A model generated the notes under the pieces. The model did not search any database. It saw nothing but the letters and a program-made list of their open reading frames with translations, and was not told the DNA's origin. This document shows, piece by piece, positions 45,055 to 54,810 of a DNA stretch of 64,000 bases; positions within the stretch are counted from its first letter, which is position 1; each line of letters starts with the position of its first letter. Origin of the DNA: VRUE01 sp963718775 (GTDB lineage Bacteria; Actinomycetota; Thermoleophilia; Solirubrobacterales; 70-9); NCBI GenBank assembly GCA_963718775.1, contig OY970377.1:1984001-2048000 (forward strand), written 5' to 3'. Both the position numbers and the translations under genes were made by a program.

Positions 45055-45867
45055 ATGATTCGCATGCGTTCCCTGGCCGTCGTCGCGCTGGCCCTTTGCG
45101 CCTCGCTGGCGACCGCCGCCTCAGCCTCTGCCGCCACGATCACCCTCAGCGGCTCGACCTCGATCGCGCCCTTGGCGACCAAGCTCGCCAAGGCCTTCGT
45201 CAACCAGCCCCAGAACAAGGGCAAGGTCAAGTTCGTGATCCTGCAGGGCGGCTCCGACATCGGCATCACCGATGTCTCCCGTGGCCGCGTCACCCTCGGC
45301 ATGTCCTCACGCGACCCGAAGCCGGCCGATCCGGGCGGAATCGTCTTCAACAAGATCGCCCGCGACGCGGTCTGCCTGGTCACCAACCCCTCGAACCCGA
45401 TCCCGAGCCTCAGCCAGCAGCAGGTCCAGGACATCTTCTCGGGCCGCATCCGCAGCTGGAGCGAAGTGCCGGGCGCCAGCGCCTCGGGCCCGATCGACCT
45501 CGTCGTCCGTACGGCCGCCTCCGGTACGCAGGACGCTTTCCAGAACATCTTCATGGGACAGACCCTGCGGGTGGCGGGAAGCGCGACGACGAAGTCGTCC
45601 AACGGCCTGCAGGCGCAGACGATCAAGTCGGACCCCAACGCGATCGGCTACGCCTCGTTCCACTTCGCGGCCGGTCTCTTCTCGATTCCCTACCTGGGCG
45701 TGCCCTGCACGCTGCGCAACGCCAAGTCAGGCCAGTACGCCGGTAGTCGTAATTTCTACCTCGTCAGCCGCGGCGCGGCGACGGGCGCCGCCAAAGAATT
45801 CATCCAGTTCATCCGCGGCGCCAAGGCCCAGGCGCTGGTCGCCAGCGACTGGGTGCCGCTGCACTAG
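45055..45867 (+). CDS. pstS: Phosphate ABC transporter substrate-binding protein
   Basis: This 270-residue protein starts at ATG 45055 with AGGAG just upstream. A signal peptide (SLAVVALALCASLATAASAS) is followed by ITLSGSTSIAPLATKLA, the phosphate-loop GSTS, then GGSDIGITDVSRGRVTLGMSSR and RTAASGTQDAFQNIFM. It delivers phosphate to PstCA. It is the first gene of pstSCAB and divergent from a PhoB-like DNA-binding gene. Confidence 0.88.
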   Translation: MIRMRSLAVVALALCASLATAASASAATITLSGSTSIAPLATKLAKAFVNQPQNKGKVKFVILQGGSDIGITDVSRGRVTLGMSSRDPKPADPGGIVFNKIARDAVCLVTNPSNPIPSLSQQQVQDIFSGRIRSWSEVPGASASGPIDLVVRTAASGTQDAFQNIFMGQTLRVAGSATTKSSNGLQAQTIKSDPNAIGYASFHFAAGLFSIPYLGVPCTLRNAKSGQYAGSRNFYLVSRGAATGAAKEFIQFIRGAKAQALVASDWVPLH

Positions 45868-45898
45868 TGCCCGGCCGAGGCCACGAGACGGGGCATCG

Positions 45899-46948
45899 GT
45901 GAACGAGGGGATCGCAGCTCGCCTGCCCGGCCGGCGCCCCCACCGGCCGGGCCCAGCGAGCGCCGGCGCCCCTGGGGGCGCCGGGTTCTGGACGGACGCC
46001 CGCGTCGAGCGCCTGCTCGGCGGGGTCGCCTGTCTGGTGCTGCTGATCATCGGCGGCATGATCGTCTTCGTCTTCAGCAAGGCGTGGCCCTCGTTTGCCC
46101 ACAACGGCCTTGCCTGGTTCGGCTCGGGTGGCGACGTCGACCTGCAGCTCGAGGACATCTTCAGCTCGCCCGCGAATCCAGCCGACTACGTCTACACCCT
46201 GCACGCCTGGCCGCTGCTCTGGGGCACCTTCGTGGTCACCGCCGGGGCGGTGGTCATCGGGCTCGCCTTCGCGCTCTTCGCGGCGATCTTCATCGTCGAG
46301 TTCGCGCCGCGCCAGGTCAACCGCGTGCTCGAGCCGGTGGTGCGGCTGCTCGCCGCGGTGCCCTCGGTCGTCTACGGGCTGATCGGCATCCTCGTCATCG
46401 TCCCCTGGGTCGGCGAGCACTTGATCAGCCTCGATCGCAAGGAATCGGTGGCCAACGTCGTGCAGCTCGACGGCGCCAGCATCGCCGTCGGGATCCTGAT
46501 CCTCACCGTGATGATCGTGCCGATCATGATCGCGATCGTGGTCGATGCGCTGCGCGCGGTGCCGCGCAGCTGGACCGAAGGGGCGGCAGCGCTCGGCGCC
46601 AACCGCTGGCGGGTCACCTGGACGATCGCGGTCCGCACCGCCCGCCCGGCGATCGTCGCCGCCGCGGTGCTGGCCACGGCGCGGGCGCTGGGCGAGGCGA
46701 TCATGCTCTCGATGGTCGCCGGCTCGGCCAGCTTCGCCCCCAACCCGATCGACGGCATCACCTTCCTCTTCGAGCCGACCCGGCCGCTCGCCTCGGCGCT
46801 GGTCGAGAACGTCGAAGGGCTCTCGGTGGAGCCCTTCGGCCAGACTCTCTTCGCCTTCGCCGCGGTGCTGCTGGTCTCGAGCATGTTCCTCTCGCTGGCC
46901 GGCTTCACCGCCAAGCGCTCGATGCGCAAATACGGAGTGCGCCCGTGA
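45899..46948 (+). CDS. pstC: Phosphate ABC transporter permease PstC
   Basis: This 349-residue protein starts at GTG 45899. A proline/arginine-rich cytoplasmic start is followed by six membrane helices and the permease EAA-type loop (WTEGAAALGANRWRVTWTIAVRTARP, quoted in part from about residue 223). The sequence AAVPSVVYGLIGILVIVPWV is typical of PstC. It overlaps pstA by 4 bp (GTGA) and pairs with PstA to form the channel. Confidence 0.88.
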   Translation: MNEGIAARLPGRRPHRPGPASAGAPGGAGFWTDARVERLLGGVACLVLLIIGGMIVFVFSKAWPSFAHNGLAWFGSGGDVDLQLEDIFSSPANPADYVYTLHAWPLLWGTFVVTAGAVVIGLAFALFAAIFIVEFAPRQVNRVLEPVVRLLAAVPSVVYGLIGILVIVPWVGEHLISLDRKESVANVVQLDGASIAVGILILTVMIVPIMIAIVVDALRAVPRSWTEGAAALGANRWRVTWTIAVRTARPAIVAAAVLATARALGEAIMLSMVAGSASFAPNPIDGITFLFEPTRPLASALVENVEGLSVEPFGQTLFAFAAVLLVSSMFLSLAGFTAKRSMRKYGVRP

Positions 46949-47877
46949 CCAGGCCGATCGACAGCGTCGCCAGCTGGCCGCTGCGCGACCGGCTCGGCTA
47001 CCTCGCTGCCTGGGTGGCGGGCATGGCGCTGATCGCGATCGCCGCCGCGATCCTGATCTACATGGCCGTACGCGGCGCCCAGTACTTCGACTTCGGCCTG
47101 CTCTTCGACAGCCCCAACTCGACCCTCAACCAGGCGCAGAGCGGCGGCTTCAAGGACCCGATCCTCGGCACCGCGCTGCTGCTCGTGCTCTCGACTCTGA
47201 TCGCCGCCCCGCTCGGGGTGACGATCGCGGTCTGGCTGACCGAGTACGGGCGGCCCTACGGTCTGGCTCGGGCGGTCGAATCGGCGGTCGAGGTCGTCGC
47301 CGGCACCCCCAGCATCGTCCTGGCGATGTTCGGCCTGGTCTTCTTCCAGCAGCAGTGGCTGGCGTTCCTCACCTTTGAAGCCGAAGGCGACGCGGTGATC
47401 GGCCGCTCCTTCATCGCCGCCGCGGCGATGATGTCGCTGATCGCTCTGCCGCTCGTCGTCGGGGCGACGCGCGAGGCGCTCAACTCGATCCCCGGTCACG
47501 TGCGCGAGGCCTCCTACGCGCTCGGCAAGACCAAGGCGGCGACGATCCGGCGGGTGCTGCTGCCGGCGGCGCGGCCGGGAATCGGCACCGGCGCCGCGCT
47601 GGGGATGGGACGGGTCGCGGGAGACACGGCGATCGTCGTCGTCCTGCTCGGCGCCACGCTGCAGATCCAAAACGGCAGCGACGGCAGCGTTTTCGGCCTC
47701 TTCCGCGGCACCGGCAGCACCCTGACCAGCTACGTCTATTACAACTCCCCGGCGGGCGAGGGCCTGGCGCCGGAAAAGGCCTACTTCGCGGCCTTCGTCC
47801 TGCTGCTCGTCGTCATCGCGCTCAACTTCGTCGTCACCCGCCTGGCGCGGGGGAGGAGCCCGGCATGGGCGCGCTGA
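46945..47877 (+). CDS. pstA: Phosphate ABC transporter permease PstA
   Basis: This 310-residue protein starts with GTG overlapping the pstC stop. Six membrane helices are present, with VVAGTPSIVLAMFGLVFF and the EAA loop REALNSIPGHVREASYALG followed by ATIRRVLLPAARPGIGTG. These are standard PstA features. It overlaps pstB by 13 bp. Confidence 0.88.
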   Translation: MTRPIDSVASWPLRDRLGYLAAWVAGMALIAIAAAILIYMAVRGAQYFDFGLLFDSPNSTLNQAQSGGFKDPILGTALLLVLSTLIAAPLGVTIAVWLTEYGRPYGLARAVESAVEVVAGTPSIVLAMFGLVFFQQQWLAFLTFEAEGDAVIGRSFIAAAAMMSLIALPLVVGATREALNSIPGHVREASYALGKTKAATIRRVLLPAARPGIGTGAALGMGRVAGDTAIVVVLLGATLQIQNGSDGSVFGLFRGTGSTLTSYVYYNSPAGEGLAPEKAYFAAFVLLLVVIALNFVVTRLARGRSPAWAR

Positions 47878-48827
47878 GTCCCCATGACGAGCTGCGCGAC
47901 GAGCGCGACGTGATCCTCGCGCCGCCGCCCCCAGTGCGGCGCATCGTCGTCGACGGAGAGCCGACCGTGGTCCAGCCGCCCCCCGGCAACGGCCAGGGCC
48001 CGCACCCTGCGGGGGGCGGCGCGGTCGGCCTCGCTGCGCCGGTCCGCCGAGCCGAGCCGAGCACCGGCCCCAAGCCCGAACGGATGCGCACCGAGGAGGT
48101 CTCGATCGCCTACGGCGAGAAGCTCGCCGTCGACTCCGTCTCGCTGCCGGTCCGCCAGGGCGAGGTGCTGGCCCTGATCGGCCCCTCCGGCTGCGGCAAG
48201 ACGACGCTGCTGCGCTCGCTCAACCGCCTCGTCGAGATCACCCCGACGGCGGTCCGCAGCGGCACGATCTCACTCGACGGCGAGGACATCGACCGCATGG
48301 AGGTGACGGCGCTGCGACGGCGGGTGAGCATGGTCTTCCAGCAGCCCAACCCGTTCCCGATGAGCGTCTTCGACAACGTCGCCTACGCGCTGCGTGAGCA
48401 GGGCTCGGGCCGGCCGCGCAAAGAGGCGCTGATGGACCAGGTCGCCGATGCCCTCGTCCGCGCCGGCCTCTGGGACGAGGTCGGCAGCACGCTCGATCAC
48501 CCGGCACTGCGCCTCTCCGGCGGCCAGCAGCAACGGCTCTGCATCGCCCGCGCCCTCGCCGCTCGCCCCGAGGTGCTCTTGCTCGACGAGCCCTGCTCGG
48601 CGCTCGACCCGCGCTCGACCCAGGTGATCGAGGAGCTGATCCTGCGCCTGCGCGAGGAGGTCGCGGTAGTGATCGTCACCCACAACATGCAGCAGGCGCT
48701 GCGCATCGCCGACCACGTCGGCTTCATGTACCTGGGTGAGCTGGTCGAGTACGGGCCGGCCGAGCAGGTCTTCGGCTCGCCTCGCGAGCAGCGCACCCGC
48801 GAGTACGTAGGCGGGGCATTCGGATGA
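47865..48827 (+). CDS. pstB: Phosphate ABC transporter ATPase with N-terminal extension
   Basis: This 320-residue protein has Walker A GPSGCGKTT (about residues 105-113), Q-loop FQQPNPFPMS, signature LSGGQQQRLCIARALA, Walker B VLLLDEPCSALDP and H-loop VTHNMQQA. About 70 residues rich in Pro, Arg and Gly precede the first conserved strand (EEVSIAYGEKLAV). PstB normally begins close to that strand, so the extension is unusual; an internal start (Met at about residue 75) is an alternative. The next gene overlaps by 4 bp. Confidence 0.88.
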   Translation: MGALSPHDELRDERDVILAPPPPVRRIVVDGEPTVVQPPPGNGQGPHPAGGGAVGLAAPVRRAEPSTGPKPERMRTEEVSIAYGEKLAVDSVSLPVRQGEVLALIGPSGCGKTTLLRSLNRLVEITPTAVRSGTISLDGEDIDRMEVTALRRRVSMVFQQPNPFPMSVFDNVAYALREQGSGRPRKEALMDQVADALVRAGLWDEVGSTLDHPALRLSGGQQQRLCIARALAARPEVLLLDEPCSALDPRSTQVIEELILRLREEVAVVIVTHNMQQALRIADHVGFMYLGELVEYGPAEQVFGSPREQRTREYVGGAFG

Positions 48828-49573
48828 GCTCCTTCTCGCCGATGCCCCTCGCCGTCGCTCTGGTCGGGATTGCCCTGGTCGTCACCGGCTGCGAATCGAC
48901 CCAGGACAAGAGCGCCAAGATCGGCGCCGAACTGGGCCCGGTCGCTGAGGAGAAAGGCCTGAGCATCAGCAAGCGCAGCAAGGACGTCAAGGTCACCTCG
49001 ACGACCCTGCTCAGCGACGCCAATGGCAGCGCCGTCGTCGTCGAGCTGCACAACAGCTCCGCGCACGGCCTGGCCGAGGTGCCGATCCTGATCGACGTGC
49101 GCGATGCGAAGGGCAAGAGCGTCTACCGCAACGACATCCCGGGGATCGAGCCGGCGCTGGCCGCGGTGCCCTTCATCCCGGCCGGCGGCGACGTCGCCTG
49201 GGTGCACGACCAGATCCTTGCGACCGGCAAGCCGGCCAAGGTCGAGGTGACGGTTGGCGAGGGCGGCGAGGAGTTCTCCGGCGAGGTTCCCAAGGTCGAG
49301 GTCGGCAAGCCGAAGCTCGAGGGCGACCCCTATACCGGTGTGGCGGCCGGCGGCGACGTCGTCAACGAGAGCGGCGAAGACCTCGAGCGGCTGCTGCTCT
49401 ACGCCGTCGCCCGCAGGGGCAACGAGGTCGTCGCCGCCGGCCGTGGCGCGATCGAACCGCTGAAGGACAAAGCCAAGCCGATTCCCTACAACGTCTTCTT
49501 CATCGGCGACCCGAAGGGCGCCGAGGTGACCGTGACCCAGTTCCCCACCCTGCCGGGGGTCGAGGCGAGATGA
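48824..49573 (+). CDS. Probable lipoprotein, unknown function
   Basis: This 249-residue protein has a signal peptide ending in the lipobox VVTGC (Cys22), then two repeated beta-rich halves (SAVVVELHNSSAHGLAEVPI; VAAGGDVVNESGEDLERLLL) resembling FxLYD-type domains that describe extracellular tethering. It is coupled to pstB (ATGA) and to the zinc-ribbon gene downstream. A role with phosphate uptake is suggested only by linkage. Confidence 0.55.
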   Translation: MSSFSPMPLAVALVGIALVVTGCESTQDKSAKIGAELGPVAEEKGLSISKRSKDVKVTSTTLLSDANGSAVVVELHNSSAHGLAEVPILIDVRDAKGKSVYRNDIPGIEPALAAVPFIPAGGDVAWVHDQILATGKPAKVEVTVGEGGEEFSGEVPKVEVGKPKLEGDPYTGVAAGGDVVNESGEDLERLLLYAVARRGNEVVAAGRGAIEPLKDKAKPIPYNVFFIGDPKGAEVTVTQFPTLPGVEAR

Positions 49574-50250
49574 GCGGGGTGAGCGAAGGCGCCGAGGTGC
49601 TGGGCGAGGTGGGGGAGACCTGTCGCGAGTGCGGCGCGCCGCTCGCGGTCGACCAGCGCTACTGCCTCAACTGCGGTCGCCGCCGGGGCGGGCCCAGGGT
49701 CGACTTCCGCGAGCACCTGCCGGCCGAGAACACGGTGAACGGGAATGGGGCTATTTCCACTCCACCGTCGACCCCACCCGCTCCCTCCGCAACCACAACG
49801 CCCAGCGCGGAGAAGCCCGGCCGCGACTACGCGCCGCTGGCCGCCGTCGGCGGCATCGCGATCCTTGGCCTGATGCTGCTGGTCGGCGTCCTGATCGGCA
49901 AGGGCGACGGCGGTTCGGCGACCGCGCCGCCACCGCAGGTCGTCCGCCTCGGCGACGAAGGCGCCGGCAAGACGGCCAGCGAAGAAGGGGACGAAACTGG
50001 CGCTTCGAAGCAGGCGAAGGGCAAGGGCTCGAGCAAGTCCGCGAAGAACGCAGGGAATTCAGCCTCCGGCAAGGGCGGCGCGCCGGTCGAAGCCAGCGAC
50101 GAGGCGCTCCAGGAACTGCAGGAACAGAGCCCCGAGGAATACCAGGAATCGAGCGCCAAGCTGCCTGACGAAATCGCCACCGGCGGAGCGCCACCGGCGG
50201 AAGACAACAAGGCGCCGGGCGGCGGCAGCAAGGGCACGGCGATCGAATGA
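49570..50250 (+). CDS. Zinc-ribbon membrane protein
   Basis: This 226-residue protein has an N-terminal zinc ribbon (CRECGAPLAVDQRYCLNCG, Cys pairs at about residues 18/21 and 32/35). One membrane helix (about 96-113) is followed by a low-complexity acidic/Lys extracellular tail. It is coupled by ATGA overlaps to the genes on either side. The function is unknown; the ribbon would be cytoplasmic. Confidence 0.6.
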   Translation: MSGVSEGAEVLGEVGETCRECGAPLAVDQRYCLNCGRRRGGPRVDFREHLPAENTVNGNGAISTPPSTPPAPSATTTPSAEKPGRDYAPLAAVGGIAILGLMLLVGVLIGKGDGGSATAPPPQVVRLGDEGAGKTASEEGDETGASKQAKGKGSSKSAKNAGNSASGKGGAPVEASDEALQELQEQSPEEYQESSAKLPDEIATGGAPPAEDNKAPGGGSKGTAIE

Positions 50251-50561
50251 GCGATCTGCAGAGCCGCCGCGACAGCCTTTCCAAGCAGCTCGCCGAGCTG
50301 CAGTGGGACCTTGGCGGGATCGCCTACGAGATGGCGATCCGCGACCACTTCCGCCTCGACGTCCTCGCCCGTCAGGCGGCAAAGCTCCAGCAGGTCGACG
50401 CTGAGCTGGCCGAGGTCGAGCGGATGCTGCGCCTCGACCAGGCCAGCGCCGCCGGGGCCTGCGGCTCCTGTGGGGCCCTTTACGCCCGCGGCTCGGTCTT
50501 CTGCTGGCAATGCGGCAAAGACCTGATGGAGCGCAGCTCGGTGGGGAGCAGCCCGGCGTGA
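50247..50561 (+). CDS. Coiled-coil zinc-ribbon protein
   Basis: This 104-residue protein has a helical coiled-coil half (LSKQLAELQWDLGGIAYEMA, then AAKLQQVDAELAEVERML). A C-terminal zinc ribbon CGSCGALY...CWQCG follows. It shares the ribbon type with the preceding gene, suggesting a complex. Coupled overlaps lie on both sides. No known function. Confidence 0.6.
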   Translation: MSDLQSRRDSLSKQLAELQWDLGGIAYEMAIRDHFRLDVLARQAAKLQQVDAELAEVERMLRLDQASAAGACGSCGALYARGSVFCWQCGKDLMERSSVGSSPA

Positions 50562-51778
50562 GGATCAAGCGCATGGCGAACGGGATGGCGCGCGGCGCCG
50601 CGCTGATCGTCACCGATCGGCGCTGGGGGGCGACGATGAGCGCTGCCGCGCTCGGCTTCGGGCTCTTCGTCGGCGTCGCGATCGGCCCCGGCGCGGCGGG
50701 GACGTTCGCGACCAGTCCCCAGCAGCTGATCGAACTCCCCAGCCTGGTTGCTGATGAAGGCGGCGGCGAAGAAGAGCTCGCAGCCGGCGGTTCGGGGGAA
50801 TCGCTCAGCGGCTCGGGCTCACTGCTCGGTTCGGGTGGTGGATCGAGCTCCCTGGAATCGCTCCCCTCACTTGCGCCACTGGCCAGCGAATCGAGTGAAC
50901 CGCTGCCGACAACCGAAGAACCGGCTCCGGAAGACAAGCCTGCGCCTGTCGAAGAAGAGGCAGGACCGGAAACCACACTGCTGGCCGGAGTCGTCGTCCA
51001 CGCTAACCCCGCGGCGGGCAGCTATACGCTGGCGATCAAAGGCGGGGAACTAGTCCCAATCCATGCCCCCAAACTGCCACGGGTCGGCGCCAAGCTGAGC
51101 ATCGAAGGACTTCAACTCGCCAACGGCACCTTCGACGAGGAAGGCACTCCGCAACGCAAAGGTCAGGCGACGAAGGCGAGCTTCCGCGGCGTCGTCACCC
51201 ACCTCGACCCCGACGCGCTCGCCTACACGCTCTCGGGCCGCGGCGCCTCGATCCTCATCCACGTTCGCCCCGACCCGACGGGCGCCCCGGCGCAGCTGCC
51301 GCCGCTGGGCTCCTACGCGACCGCGACGGTCGAGATCGAGAAGCCACAGCTGCCCGTGCCGCCGCCCGTCGCCGAATCGCCGGTCGAAGCCGCCCCCGAA
51401 GTGGCGCCGACGCCGACCTGCGTTCCCAATCCGAGCTTGCCGACGCCGGTCAGCCCAACCGCGGTCCTCTGGCAGAAGCAGCTGAAAACGGAAGGTGGTC
51501 CCGCCACGTACCTCGACCTCGCCGGCGTAGTCACGGCCGTTTGCCCCGACATTGCCCAACTGCTGATCTCGGCCGACGACAGCCGCGAGAGTGGCAGTGA
51601 CCTGGCTCTCACCGTCCCGGCCGAACTCGACACCTCCAAGCTCAAGCCCGGCGACTCCTTCCTCGCCACGGCCAAGCTCTCCGAAGACGGCACCCTCAGT
51701 CTTTCCGGCCTGGCCAGCGACGAGCACCTCAAGGGCGCCGACGACGAGACCTCCGCACAGGGCGACCTGAAGCGGTAG
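50558..51778 (+). CDS. Exported protein with two OB-like repeats, unknown function
   Basis: This protein of about 406 residues starts at GTG 50558 (overlapping the previous stop). One hydrophobic N-terminal segment (about residues 22-42) is followed by a Ser/Gly/Glu-rich linker and at least two beta-rich repeats (LLAGVVVHANPAAGSYTLAI; ASFRGVVTHLDPDALAYTLS; YLDLAGVVTAVCPDIAQLLI). The repeats look like short OB- or DUF5666-type modules. It is the last of the pst-linked operon and faces the MMPL gene. Confidence 0.5.
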   Translation: MRIKRMANGMARGAALIVTDRRWGATMSAAALGFGLFVGVAIGPGAAGTFATSPQQLIELPSLVADEGGGEEELAAGGSGESLSGSGSLLGSGGGSSSLESLPSLAPLASESSEPLPTTEEPAPEDKPAPVEEEAGPETTLLAGVVVHANPAAGSYTLAIKGGELVPIHAPKLPRVGAKLSIEGLQLANGTFDEEGTPQRKGQATKASFRGVVTHLDPDALAYTLSGRGASILIHVRPDPTGAPAQLPPLGSYATATVEIEKPQLPVPPPVAESPVEAAPEVAPTPTCVPNPSLPTPVSPTAVLWQKQLKTEGGPATYLDLAGVVTAVCPDIAQLLISADDSRESGSDLALTVPAELDTSKLKPGDSFLATAKLSEDGTLSLSGLASDEHLKGADDETSAQGDLKR

Positions 51779-51888
51779 CGCGCTGCCCCCTCCAAGGTCG
51801 GAAAGCTCTCCTAAGCCGGCCTCCGCGGCGCTGGATTTGAGCTTGGAAGGGGCCTGAGCCTTGGCGTTGGACGAAACGGTTTCTCGCG

Positions 51889-51973
51889 GCGGGTGGCGTC
51901 GAATGGGGGGACCACCCCCGAGGAAGCTTTAGCTACCGCAGGGGGTGGTGGGACCCATTCGGCGACAGGACCC
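51889..51973 (-). repeat. 85-bp hairpin repeat, copy 2 (intergenic)
   Basis: This matches the dnaX repeat at 25469-25552 over its whole length on the minus strand. Arms here are GAATGGG/CCCATTC and ACCACCCCC/GGGGGTGGT, changed in pairs relative to copy 1. It lies between convergent genes after the MMPL stop at 51981, so here it is probably untranslated. Confidence 0.8.
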
Positions 51974-51980
51974 GCCGCGC

Positions 51981-54114
51981 CTAGCCCCTCTCGGGCACGG
52001 CCGTCTCGCTGATCCCAAACCGCTCGTGCAATCGCCGCAGCGGTCGCGGCGCCCACCAGTTCCACTTGCCGAGCAGCTCCATCAGGGCAGGCACGAGTAG
52101 CGCTCGGATGATGCTGGCGTCGATCAGGACGGCGAGCGCGGTGCCGACGCCGAACTCCTTGATGAAGATGATCTTGGAGGTGGCGAAGGCGAACATCGCG
52201 ACGGCGAAGAGCAGCGCCGCGGCGGTGACGATGCGGCCGGTTCGCTCGAGCCCGATCGCGACCGACTCGGAGTCCGAGGCGCCGTTGTCGCGCGCCTCCT
52301 TGATCCGCGAGAGCAGGAAGACGGCGTAGTCGGTGGAGAGGCCGAAGGCGACGGCGAAGAGCAGGATCGGCATCGTCTGCTCGATCGCCCCGGGGCTGCT
52401 GTAGGCGAGGAAGCCCTCGAAGCGGCCATCCTGGAAGATCAGCACCAGCAGGCCGAAGACGGCGCTGAGGTTGAGGAAGTTCATCAGCAGCGACTTGATC
52501 GGCAAGACCACCGAGCCGGTCATCAGGAAGAGGATGGTCAGCGTCGTGACGAGGATGATCGCCAGCACGACAGGCAGGTGACGGACCAGGCTGCTCTGCA
52601 GGTCGACGAAATCGGCGGTGGCGCCGCCGACGAGGACGGTCGTCCCGGGAGGCGGCTCGACCCCGCGGATCTGCTTGACCGTGGTCTGGCTTGCCTCCGA
52701 GGTGAAGGAGTCGGTGGAAATGACCTGCAGCGCGGTGACGCCTCCGTCGAGGCGCTGCGGCGGGTTGACTTCGGCGACGCCGCCAACTTGGCTGCACCTG
52801 CGCTGCGACCTGGGTGGCAGCCTTCGGCCCACCGCCTTCGACGTCTATCCAGATCGGCGTCTCGCGGTAGGGCGGGAACTCGTCGCTGACCGTGTCGTAG
52901 GCCTGGCGAGCGCTGGCGGACTCGGGCAGGACGGTTGGGTCGATGGTGTTGAACTTGATGCCGAGGAAGGGCAGGCCCATGACGATCAGGAGCAGGGCGC
53001 TGACGGTCGCGACGGGCGCCGGGCGACGCATGACGAAGCGCGAGAGGCGGTACCAGAAGCCGTGCGCGTCGGGGCGCGTATCGGCCTCGGCGCGGCGCTG
53101 CAGGAAGCGCGGCGCCCCGGCGTTGACCCGCGTGCCGAGCAGGGTCAGCACGGCGGGCAGCACGGTCAGCGAGATCAGCGCCGCGAAGAGCGCCACCAGA
53201 GCGCCGCCGAGACCCATCGAGTAGAGGAAGCGCTGCGGGAAGACGAGCAGCGAGGCGAGCGCCGCCGCGACCGTCAGCGATGAGAAGAAGACGGTGCGCC
53301 CGGCCGTGGCGAGCACGCGCCGCATCGCCGCCAGTCCCGGCCCGTCCTTGGCGATCTCCTCGCGGTAGCGGGAGACGACGAAGAGGCTGTAGTCGATCGC
53401 CAGTCCGAGCCCGAGCGCCGTGGTCAGGTTGAGTGCGAAGATCGAGATCGAGCCAATTTCGCTGGCGATGCGCAGGATCAGGAAGGTGCCGACGATCGCC
53501 AGGCCGCCGATCATCAGCGGCAGCACCGAGGCGACGAGGCTGCGGAAGAAGAGCAGCGAGAGCAGGAAGAGCAGCGGGAAGGCGAGCATCTCCGCCGTCC
53601 GCAGGTCCGTCTCGACCTGCTTGTTGACCTGCTCCTGGGCGACGGCGAAGCCGCCGACGACGACATCCGGCTTGGTCGAGAGCGAGTCGGCGATCTCGGC
53701 AGCGGCATCCTGCAGCTGCTTGTCCCCGGTGGGATGCAGAGCGACCGCGAAGTAGGTCGAGCGGCCGTCCTTGGAAACGAAGACCGGCGAGCGAGTGTCG
53801 TAGTAACCGGTCACCGATTTGACGTCGGCACGCCGGCGCAGGCCCTGCTCGAGCGCTACGACCCGCGCTCGCGTCGACGGCGCGGCGACCGGAGCGTCGT
53901 TGACGACGACGATCACCGCGGGCACCCGCAGGCCGGCGTCTTGCAGTCGTTCCTTCGCCTTCACCGTCTCGGTCGCCGGGTCGTCGGCGCCGTAGGGGTC
54001 GAGGCGGTTGGCGACCGAGCCGCCGAGCGCTCCGGCGAGCAGGAAGAAGGCGATCGCGAGGAGCCCGACGCGGCGGGCACGCCGATCGGCGAGGCGGGCG
54101 AGGGCGTCGAACAT
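51981..54114 (-). pseudogene. MMPL/RND-type exporter, one frameshift
   Basis: From ATG 54114 there is a first membrane helix (LLAIAFFLLAGALGGSV), an extracytoplasmic domain and a helix block with GLGLAIDYSLFVVSRYREEI. The second half, in another frame from about 52800, has a matching block with AFGLSTDYAVFLLSRIKEAR and ends ISETAVPERG at 51981. Both halves are full-length for an MmpL-type transporter. A single-base indel near 52790-52805 would restore it. It exports lipids or drugs and is paired with a PadR gene upstream (ATGA overlap). Confidence 0.75.
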
Positions 54115-54672
54115 CAGCTGCTCCTTTTTGTCTGGGTGGAACCGAGGAGACGCGTCTCCATCCGCTCGCACCAGTCTGCGAACCACTCGGCGAACTCGAT
54201 CCCCCCCTGCAGCACCATCAGCGGGTAGGGGTCATCTTTCTCCAGCTTCTTCTCCTCTGCTTTCGGCTCCATTGCGCGCAGCGTCTCGGCGACTCGGAGT
54301 CGGTGGGCGCGCATCGCGCGCAAGGTCTCGGCGGCCTCCTCGGCTGGCAGCACTCCGGCGAAGAACAGCTTCAGCAGACCTTCCTCGCGCATCTCGAAGG
54401 TCTGCGGAGGCAGTCGCAGCCATGCCTTCGAGCGCGTCCTCGCCAGCGGCGGTGATCGCGTAGACGGTGCGCTTGCGCTCGCCCCGCGGAGCGTCGACCC
54501 CTTCGACCAGGCCGGCCTCGGAGAGCCGTTTCAGCTCCGGGTAGATCTGGCCATAGCTCGCCGCCCAGAAGAACCGCGTCGTGTCGTCGACCAGCGCCTT
54601 GATCTCATAGCCCGAGCGCGGCTCGCGACTGACCATGCCGAGGATCACGTAGGCGGTCGAGCTCAGCTCCAT
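54114..54672 (-). pseudogene. PadR-family repressor, one frameshift
   Basis: The N-terminal winged helix (LSSTAYVILGMVSREPRSGY, ASYGQIYPELKRLSEAGLVE) runs from 54672. The C-terminal helical domain (EEGLLKLFFAGVLPAEEAAE...ALRVAETL, then MVLQGGIEFAEWFADWCERM) continues in another frame from about 54400 to 54114. The intact protein would be about 185 residues. It overlaps the MMPL start and presumably represses that exporter. Confidence 0.75.
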
Positions 54673-54709
54673 AATGGAGGCAATGTATCAATCCGATATA
54701 TCTTGAAGC

Positions 54710-54748
54710 GTGATCGGGATCACATTTATCCCTTCTCTGTAGAAGCGA
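54710..54748 (+). repeat. 39-bp terminal inverted repeat, left
   Basis: This is an inverted copy, 35 of 39 identical, of 59585-59623. It starts GTGATCGGGATCAC, itself a near-palindrome, and ends TCTCTGTAGAAGCGA. With the right copy it brackets a 4.9-kb gene island. Confidence 0.75.
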
Positions 54749-54810
54749 ATAACCCCAGTGACAGAGCCAAATCTGCGGTGGAGGCGCTTTCCGACTCGGA
54801 CGAAGCTTGG

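Noticed and set aside
51811..51980. Copy 2 of the hairpin repeat as a coding extension of the MMPL exporter
   Set aside because: The reading frame that runs through it is out of frame with the transporter's C-terminal half, which stops at 51981.
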